64,000 nucleotides of DNA from an uncultured Siphonobacter sp. (GTDB lineage Bacteria > Bacteroidota > Bacteroidia > Cytophagales > Spirosomataceae), in the NCBI GenBank assembly GCA_913774715.1, contig CAJYHS010000240.1:62001-126000 (forward strand), in the 5' to 3' direction. The notes under the pieces are model-generated. The model did no database searches, was not told the DNA's origin, and was given only the letters and a program-made list of their open reading frames with translations. Position 1 is the stretch's first letter; the number at the start of each line of letters is the position of its first letter. This document shows, piece after piece, positions 56,158 through 64,000 of the stretch. Position numbers and translations under genes: made by a program.

Positions 56158-57117
56158 TTAGTTCAGCTCAAAATTAAGCGGAAGGTTATACCTTGATTTC
56201 ACCGCCTGGCCTCTTTGCTTAGCAGGTTCCCATTTACCCGTCATGTATTCAATAACGCGTATGGCTTCATAAGATAACGGGTTACCCGGACTTTTCAGTA
56301 CTTTGATATCGGAGATAACTCCTTTTGAATCAATAGCAAAAGAAGTAAAAACTTTACCCTGCATATGTGACTGCTGAGCTATTACTGGGTAATGCATCGT
56401 TCTACCAATAAATGAATACATGGCCGTCACGCCTCCTTTAAACTGAGCGTCCTCTTGAACAGCTTTATAGGAATATGTTTTCCCCAAAGAGTCATAACTC
56501 ACGCCGGATTCCAACATTCCTTTTGCATATTTTTCTTCATATACAGGTTTCTTATCTTCCGTAAAAGCCTTCCAAACGCCTACCTTTTCGCCTGATTCAT
56601 AACGTCCTGTTTGCTGTATATTTCCATTTTTAAAAAACGTTTTAAAATCTCCAGTTCCTTTTTCTACCCATGTAGTACCCATTGAATCTTTATAAGTCTC
56701 CAGATTAAATACAGATTCTTTTATTGTCAATGATTTTCGTTTAACGGTTCGAAAGGTATACATTCCTTCTTCTTTTAACTGTCCGTTGTAATGGTATTTT
56801 TTAGAAGAACCTTGCGGATATCCATTCTCATAAAAACCTTCAGATTCAATCTGCTGATTATCATAATACTTTACCTGTTTCCCATGAAAAACTAAGGGTG
56901 CTATGTTTCTCGCATATGCTTCTGATTGCAATACATTACTTTTCGAATATTGAATAACCCGATAAGTAGTATCATTTATTTTAGTAATGTCCCGGTAGTA
57001 ATCCGACAAGGCTTGGGTTTGTACTTCTTCTTCGTTTTTCGTATAAAAAAAGCGGTAAACAGACTGAGCCTGAACTTGATGGCAAAGAATCAATACAAAA
57101 AATAAAACGTATTTCAT
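56158..57117 (-). CDS. Exported MORN-repeat protein with TonB C-terminal domain (paralog 2)
   Basis: QQIESEGFYENGYPQGSSKKYHYNGQLKEEGMY; MHYPVIAQQSHMQGKVFTSFAIDSKGVISDIKVLKSPGNPLSYEAIRVI. Start trimmed to MKYVLFF. Confidence 0.85.
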   Translation of the reverse strand: MKYVLFFVLILCHQVQAQSVYRFFYTKNEEEVQTQALSDYYRDITKINDTTYRVIQYSKSNVLQSEAYARNIAPLVFHGKQVKYYDNQQIESEGFYENGYPQGSSKKYHYNGQLKEEGMYTFRTVKRKSLTIKESVFNLETYKDSMGTTWVEKGTGDFKTFFKNGNIQQTGRYESGEKVGVWKAFTEDKKPVYEEKYAKGMLESGVSYDSLGKTYSYKAVQEDAQFKGGVTAMYSFIGRTMHYPVIAQQSHMQGKVFTSFAIDSKGVISDIKVLKSPGNPLSYEAIRVIEYMTGKWEPAKQRGQAVKSRYNLPLNFELN

Positions 57118-57148
57118 AAATATAAATAGCAGGTAATGGATAAAATGA

Positions 57149-58108
57149 TTAGCGTTTAAAAGCAACGGGTAGATTATATCTTGTCTTAATGGCTTGTCCT
57201 CTTGATCGCCCGGGTATCCACTGGTCATTCATTAGTAATAATACCCTAACCGCTTCTCTGGTTAATGAATGATCAGGGCTACTCACTATATTAATTTCTG
57301 AAACAGATCCATTGGCCTCTAGGGTAAAAGATAATAAGACTCGTCCTTCAATATTCTTTGCTAAAGCTTCAGCTGGATACTTTATATGTTTACTCAGAAA
57401 ATTATACATTTGACTTTGCCCTCCAATAAATGACCCTATCTGTTCTAATTCTTTATAATTATACTTATTTCCTAAGGAATCATAACTAATGCCGGAAGTA
57501 AGGATTCCTTTTTTATAGGTCTCTTCAAAATACTTTTTCTTGTTAGTAAAATATCCTATCCACAAACCCGCCTTTTCTCCATTTTCGTAGTTTCCTTCCA
57601 TGCATAGCGTGCCATCAGGGTGATAGCTTTTGTAGGATCCAAATCCATTCTCTACTAAGGTATTCCCCGTTGAATCTTTATAGGTTTCCAGGATAAATCG
57701 TTGCTGATTATATCTTACATTCTCCTGTTTCACAGGCATTTTGACATACTTTCCTCTTTCTTTTAACTGGCCATTGGAATAAAATCTTTCCCATTCTCCA
57801 ACCATTCTTCCATGTTCGTAATTACCCATAGCCATAAGCTGATTATTAGGGTAATAAAACTTACTCATTCCATGGGGCAGGTAAGGATAAACGGATTCTA
57901 AATAGGATTCTGCTTGCTTGATTCCCTGAGGAGTATATTGAATAGAAACATACGTTTTGTTATTAATTTTAGTAATATCCCGGTGATAGTAGGCTTGGTT
58001 TTTATCCTGAGTTTCAAAACCATTTTTCAAATAATACAGTCTGGTCGATTGTGCCTGAACTTCAATTATACTACACACAATCATTGCACATAAAAAAAGA
58101 TATTTCAT
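57149..58108 (-). CDS. Exported MORN-repeat protein with TonB C-terminal domain (paralog 3)
   Basis: MVGEWERFYSNGQLKERGKY; IKYPAEALAKNIEGRVLLSFTLEANGSVSEINIVSSPDHSLTREAVRVL. Start trimmed to MKYLFLC. Confidence 0.85.
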   Translation of the reverse strand: MKYLFLCAMIVCSIIEVQAQSTRLYYLKNGFETQDKNQAYYHRDITKINNKTYVSIQYTPQGIKQAESYLESVYPYLPHGMSKFYYPNNQLMAMGNYEHGRMVGEWERFYSNGQLKERGKYVKMPVKQENVRYNQQRFILETYKDSTGNTLVENGFGSYKSYHPDGTLCMEGNYENGEKAGLWIGYFTNKKKYFEETYKKGILTSGISYDSLGNKYNYKELEQIGSFIGGQSQMYNFLSKHIKYPAEALAKNIEGRVLLSFTLEANGSVSEINIVSSPDHSLTREAVRVLLLMNDQWIPGRSRGQAIKTRYNLPVAFKR

Positions 58109-58173
58109 AACTAGATACATTAGGTAAACACGTATTTATAGACAATAATACAAATAAATGATTTAATCAAGAG

Positions 58174-58416
58174 TTACTGATTAGTCGTGATAGCAAGTAT
58201 TAGCAGGAATGTCAATAGAAGAAATAATCCTTTATTAGCTTCATCGTGTTTTATATACTCATCAAAACCAGCTTCTTTTCTGAGTATATATTTGAAGAAT
58301 AAATACCGAATGCCAGCCATGGGCAAATAAATACCTATAAAGCTCGCTAGCATTCTAAGCAATAACTTGATAACTTCTTTTCCTATCCATACAAAGATTT
58401 CGATGACAAATTCCAT
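58174..58416 (-). CDS. Small membrane protein, hypothetical
   Basis: MEFVIEIFVWIGKEVIKLLLRMLASF...GLFLLLTFLLILAITTNQ; two hydrophobic segments. Confidence 0.5.
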   Translation of the reverse strand: MEFVIEIFVWIGKEVIKLLLRMLASFIGIYLPMAGIRYLFFKYILRKEAGFDEYIKHDEANKGLFLLLTFLLILAITTNQ

Positions 58417-58444
58417 GGGACATAAACAACACAGATTCAAAAAT

Positions 58445-58478
58445 AAAAAAGCTGTCGATTTACATCGACAGCTTTTTT
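58445..58478 (-). terminator. AAAAAAGCTGTCGAT-TTAC-ATCGACAGCTTTTTT hairpin
   Basis: 15-bp perfect arms downstream of the SUI1 gene. Confidence 0.85.
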
Positions 58479-58511
58479 ATTAATCTTAGTATATGGTTTA
58501 CGAAAGGAGTA

Positions 58512-58847
58512 TTAACCTACTCGTTTGGCTTTATAACCTTTTTCAAGTAACCATTTCAAAGCCTTATCCCGCTGATCGCCCTGCACGATAATTTCGCCGT
58601 CTTTGGCTGAACCACCCACGCCACAGAGCGTTTTTAGTTTCTTACCTAAATCAGCTAAATCATCTTCGGTTCCGACGAAACCCGTTACCAGCGTTACCTG
58701 TTTGCCTCCGCGTAATTTCTTGTCCAGCTGCACTTTCAGATTTTGCTGATTGGGTGGCAGAGTAACTGCTTCCGAAGCTTCGTCAGACTGATACTGAAAA
58801 TCAGGATCCGTTGAATAAACGACGCCGGTATAATTCTTCTTTGCCAT
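58512..58847 (-). CDS. SUI1/eIF1-type translation initiation factor (YciH-like)
   Basis: [71 protein letters not shown]. Confidence 0.95.
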   Translation of the reverse strand: MAKKNYTGVVYSTDPDFQYQSDEASEAVTLPPNQQNLKVQLDKKLRGGKQVTLVTGFVGTEDDLADLGKKLKTLCGVGGSAKDGEIIVQGDQRDKALKWLLEKGYKAKRVG

Positions 58848-58853
58848 CTTTTT

Positions 58854-58930
58854 TTTAGTTGTTGATTATTTGTTGTTGGTTGATAGTCTTTTGTTTTTCT
58901 AACAACTATTAACCGGCAACAAACAACCCC
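58854..58930. repeat. Word-permuted inverted repeat (site I; GTTGTT/GATAGT words)
   Basis: tagttgttgattatttgttgttggttgatagtc versus the complement of aacaactattaaccggcaacaaacaacc. Confidence 0.75.
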
Positions 58931-58934
58931 AAAA

Positions 58935-60563
<1,629 letters not shown>

Positions 60564-60664
60564 CTAGTATCTGGTTTTCAAAGTGCAAAGGTACGGATTT
60601 TCAGGCGTTTTTTGGAAAGCTTAGCTAAGGTTTTCAGACGAATAAACGCTTCCCTGGGTCGTGT

Positions 60665-60818
60665 CAGCTTTTCCTGCGGGTAACCAATTCCCAGCAAATC
60701 CTAAAGCTATTTTTAAATGAACGGCTGCCAGCGGAAAAGCTGGCAGCGTATATACCCTAAACTGCTACCAGCTTTACACTGGTAGCCAACTTCCGGCCAA
60801 TCCTAAAGTATTGTTTAA
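60665..60818. repeat. Tandem hairpins embedded in a diverged direct repeat
   Basis: GCTGCCAGC-ggaaaa-GCTGGCAGC (60724-60747), GCTACCAG-ctttaca-CTGGTAGC (60764-60786); direct repeat GGTAnCCAAnT..AATCCTAAAG at 60679 and 60781. Confidence 0.75.
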
Positions 60819-60911
60819 GCAAAAGCCCTCTTTACTAAGCTAGGTTTTAATAGTTTAGTACATCGTCCTTCAGGCAAACACGTATATTGTCAAAAAAGTT
60901 GAGTTACACCT

Positions 60912-61385
60912 ATGAGTTCGGAAGTTTTAGAAAAGTTCGGTGGTTACGTACGCGTTCGGGTTTGTGGCATTGCCGTTCGGGAGGGACAGGTGCTTGTTAT
61001 TCGTCATAAAGCCTTGTTTCACGAAGGGCCGTTCTGGTCGCCGCCGGGCGGTAGCCTGGAGTTTGGTGAATCCATTCCTGAAGCATTAATTCGTGAGTTT
61101 CAGGAAGAAACGCAGTTAAGCGTCGAAGCTGGTGAATTACTTTACGTGAATGAATTCATCCGTTCACCTCTGCATACGCTGGAGTTATTTTTCCGCGTTA
61201 CCGTTACTTCGGGAGATTTATTACTGGGCCATGATCCAGAGTTCAGGGAACAAATTATGGAAGAAGCCGCCTGGTTATCCTGGGCCGAACTAAAAGCCAT
61301 GCCCGCCCATCACGTTCATGCTATCTTTCATAAATACCAGACGTTGGAAGATTTACTCCAGCCCGGTGGTTACGGTCTTCAGTAG
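60912..61385 (+). CDS. NUDIX hydrolase
   Basis: GGSLEFGESIPEALIREFQEETQL (NUDIX box). Confidence 0.94.
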   Translation: MSSEVLEKFGGYVRVRVCGIAVREGQVLVIRHKALFHEGPFWSPPGGSLEFGESIPEALIREFQEETQLSVEAGELLYVNEFIRSPLHTLELFFRVTVTSGDLLLGHDPEFREQIMEEAAWLSWAELKAMPAHHVHAIFHKYQTLEDLLQPGGYGLQ

Positions 61386-61500
61386 ATTTGTTGAATGCCC
61401 AGGTCTGAGTAAAAAGTTATCCTGAATTTATTTCCCAAACAGACGCGATAAATCGTGTCTCTACCTGTAAGATTACCCCACTCTTCCGACCCAAATTTCT

Positions 61501-61508
61501 TATCTTTG
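61501..61508 (+). promoter_or_regulatory. Candidate -7 element TATCTTTG immediately before the RecD-like gene
   Basis: TAnnTTTG match only 4 nt before the GTG at 61513. Confidence 0.5.
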
Positions 61509-61512
61509 TTTT

Positions 61513-62946
61513 GTGAATACTCCCAAATCTGATACCCCAACACCCGCGTTTCTGCTTCGGCAGAAGTTTCCTTTTCAGCCTACCAAAGGTCAGCTGGAGC
61601 TTTTCAATTTGATGGAAAAATTTCTGTCTAATGATGATGCTCAGGCTTTCCTGTTGAAAGGGTATGCCGGTACGGGTAAAACGACCCTGATTAGTACCCT
61701 GGTGAAAAGCCTGCCTAAGCTGGGTTTCCGAACGGTATTATTAGCTCCTACGGGTCGAGCAGCCAAAGTAATGGCCACGTATTCCCGAAAAAAAGCAACG
61801 ACGATTCACAAAAAAATATATCGTCAGGTTACCAACAAGTTTTCCGGAGGTCTGGAATTCCGTCGTCAGAATAACTATCATACCAATACGGTTTTTATCG
61901 TTGATGAAGCCTCCATGATTGCCGACGAAGCTGATTTTGGCGGTATGCAGGGTTTATTAACGGATTTAGTAGAATATACCTTTGGTAACGAAGAAGGCGA
62001 CCCCAACAAACTGGTTTTTGTGGGAGATCTGGCTCAGCTGCCACCCGTAGGTAAGGACGATAGCCCGGCTCTCGATGCCTCCTACTTGCGGGATAATTTC
62101 CATATGTCGGTAATGGAAGTGGAGATGACCGAGGTTATGCGGCAGGATAACGACTCAGGCATTCTGGCCAACGCAACCCGACTACGGGAAATTCTCTGGG
62201 ATAAAATTCCCGAAATCCGCCTCATTACCAAGGGCTACCGGGATTGTTACCGCATGACGGGCGAAAAATTGGAGGACGGGCTTAACTACGCTTATCGAAA
62301 ATACGGCGAAGAAAATACCATTGTCATTACCCGTTCTAACAAAACGGCGGTGGCTTATAACCGATACATTCGAGCCCGAATCAAGTATCAGGAAGATGAA
62401 ATCTCAACGGGCGACCGCCTGATGGTGGTTCGAAACAATTATACCGTGCTGGACGAAGATTCTCCGGCGGGTTTCCTGGCCAACGGTGATTTTGTAGAAG
62501 TATTGAAAATCAGAGGTTATGAAGAGCAATACGGCCTTCGGTTTGCCAACTGTCTGCTGCAACTTTCAGACTATCCCGACCAGCCGCCCTTTGATGCCAA
62601 GATTACGCTCAATACGCTGGATAGCCCCATGCCTTCACTGAGTAAAGAAGAAAATAAAATGCTCTACGACGGCGTTTCGGCGGATTACGAACACATTGCT
62701 TCCAAACGCGAGCGGATGCAGGAGATTCGAAAAGATCCTTACCTGAATGCTTTACAAGTAAAATTTGCCTACGCCCTGACCTGTCATAAATCGCAGGGTG
62801 GCCAGTGGAGTGCCGTTTTTGTCGACCAGGGTTACCTAACGTTGGAACAGGTCAACGCCGACTTTGTCCGATGGCTGTACACGGCCATCACCAGGGCTAG
62901 CCTGGAGGTATTCCTGGTGAATTTCCACGGTGATTTTTATGAGTAA
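61513..62946 (+). CDS. RecD-like/AAA ATP-dependent DNA helicase
   Basis: AFLLKGYAGTGKTTLISTLVKSL, VLLAPTGRAAKVM, FIVDEASMIADE, FAYALTCHKSQGGQWSAVFVD. Confidence 0.92.
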   Translation: MNTPKSDTPTPAFLLRQKFPFQPTKGQLELFNLMEKFLSNDDAQAFLLKGYAGTGKTTLISTLVKSLPKLGFRTVLLAPTGRAAKVMATYSRKKATTIHKKIYRQVTNKFSGGLEFRRQNNYHTNTVFIVDEASMIADEADFGGMQGLLTDLVEYTFGNEEGDPNKLVFVGDLAQLPPVGKDDSPALDASYLRDNFHMSVMEVEMTEVMRQDNDSGILANATRLREILWDKIPEIRLITKGYRDCYRMTGEKLEDGLNYAYRKYGEENTIVITRSNKTAVAYNRYIRARIKYQEDEISTGDRLMVVRNNYTVLDEDSPAGFLANGDFVEVLKIRGYEEQYGLRFANCLLQLSDYPDQPPFDAKITLNTLDSPMPSLSKEENKMLYDGVSADYEHIASKRERMQEIRKDPYLNALQVKFAYALTCHKSQGGQWSAVFVDQGYLTLEQVNADFVRWLYTAITRASLEVFLVNFHGDFYE

Positions 62947-62955
62947 TTTTTTACG

Positions 62956-62985
62956 AAAGCCGGTTTTATTAACCGGCTTTTTTTA
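62956..62985 (+). terminator. AAAGCCGGTT-ttatt-AACCGGCTTTTTTTATT
   Basis: 10-bp stem plus T run. Confidence 0.9.
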
Positions 62986-63155
62986 TTCTGCATTCAGCAT
63001 TAATTTTAGACAATTATCTGATTATTAGCCGTAAACTTAACTAATTCCTTGCTTACCCTTTACTGATTATACATACCTTCCCATTACCGCTTTCCAGAGC
63101 ATCCTTATTCATAAGTATATCCTTTTTTCATAGTATACTCTAAACCCAATATTTT

Positions 63156-63950
63156 ATGAATACTGCTATTTTTACCTTATATCTGGGAGTATTTAAACGC
63201 GTGGCCCGTACGGCCGCTCTGAGTCCATTTAATGTTCAGGAACGCAATCGGCTTGGAGAATTGTACGCCCTATATAGCCCACCCGCCGCGGATTCGCTTT
63301 TGCCGGAAGATCCTTACAAATTACCGAAGACGGATATTCTTGAATTGTGTAACCTGGACAAAAACCTGACGCTGCAAGGCGTCAATGAATGTGGTTTCGG
63401 ACACGTGACCGAGTTCGAAGTAAAAGTAATCAGCCAGCTTGTTAACCAGTTGCAACCCAAATGCATGTTCGAGATTGGTACATTTCAGGGCAGAACTACG
63501 CTGAACATGGCCCTAAACAGTCCCGCAGACGCTCGTATTATTACGCTGGACTTACCACCCGCCGAGCTGAATAACACGCAAATGCAGATTGAAAAAACGG
63601 AAGAAATGTACGTGAAGAAATCAGAGTCGGGCGAGCGTTTCAAAGGGCATCCGCAGGCGTATAAAATTACGCAGGTCTTCGGCGATTCGGCCACGTTTGA
63701 CTATTCACCCTATCATAAAAGCATGGATATGGTCTTTATCGATGGTTCGCACGCGTATGATTACGTATTGAGTGACACCGAGAATGCCCTTAAGCTGGTT
63801 CGAAAAGGGGGTACCATTCTCTGGCACGACTATACCAACTGGGAAGGCGTTTGGCGGGCTCTCAATGCCTATTACTTGTCTGGGAATCCAGCGTTCCGTA
63901 AGCTTCGTCACATCGGCGGCACCAGCATTGCCCTACTTACTGTGGACTAA
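63156..63950 (+). CDS. Class I SAM-dependent methyltransferase (O-methyltransferase-like)
   Basis: CMFEIGTFQGRTTLNMAL, ARIITLDLPP, MDMVFIDGSHAYDYVLSDTENALKLVRKGGTILWHDY. Confidence 0.88.
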   Translation: MNTAIFTLYLGVFKRVARTAALSPFNVQERNRLGELYALYSPPAADSLLPEDPYKLPKTDILELCNLDKNLTLQGVNECGFGHVTEFEVKVISQLVNQLQPKCMFEIGTFQGRTTLNMALNSPADARIITLDLPPAELNNTQMQIEKTEEMYVKKSESGERFKGHPQAYKITQVFGDSATFDYSPYHKSMDMVFIDGSHAYDYVLSDTENALKLVRKGGTILWHDYTNWEGVWRALNAYYLSGNPAFRKLRHIGGTSIALLTVD

Positions 63951-63963
63951 GCGAAGTATATAA

Positions 63964-63997
63964 AAAAGCGGCGTTTCAGAAGTGAAACGCCGCTTTT
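63964..63997 (+). terminator. AAAAGCGGCGTTTCA-GAAG-TGAAACGCCGCTTTT
   Basis: 15-bp perfect stem after the methyltransferase stop. Confidence 0.9.
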
Positions 63998-64000
63998 AGC

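Overview
64 kb chromosomal window from what looks like a Bacteroidota genome, probably Cytophagales-like. The inference rests on SusC/SusD, DUF4249 and GLPGLI families and on TAnnTTTG -7 promoter motifs; I cannot confirm the species. I see no rRNA, tRNA, CRISPR array, transposase or phage module. Content is about 55 protein-coding genes. They include two two-component systems, an isolated nuoD, a DUF4249/TonB-receptor pair, and a divergent XRE regulator facing a Cys-rich peptide / tandem GLPGLI / TonB-receptor-like locus. There is also a glycan-utilisation locus (SusC-SusD-GH20-GH29) continuing into GntP-RidA-M19 dipeptidase with a DeoR regulator, an ECF sigma operon, UvrD and RecQ helicases, a tailless FtsZ-like GTPase downstream of recQ, three tandem MORN/TonB-C paralogs, ABC-F, SUI1, NUDIX and RecD-like genes. 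The most unusual signals are: (1) intergenic gaps filled almost from start codon to stop codon by low-complexity, word-permuted inverted repeats, each gap with its own word set; (2) the small Cys-rich exported peptide with its own hairpin terminator ahead of two GLPGLI proteins and a beta-barrel receptor; (3) the FtsZ paralog that keeps the GTPase and T7 motifs but lacks the C-terminal tail; (4) the tandem signal-peptide/MORN/TonB-C proteins. All calls are by eye, without database searches.
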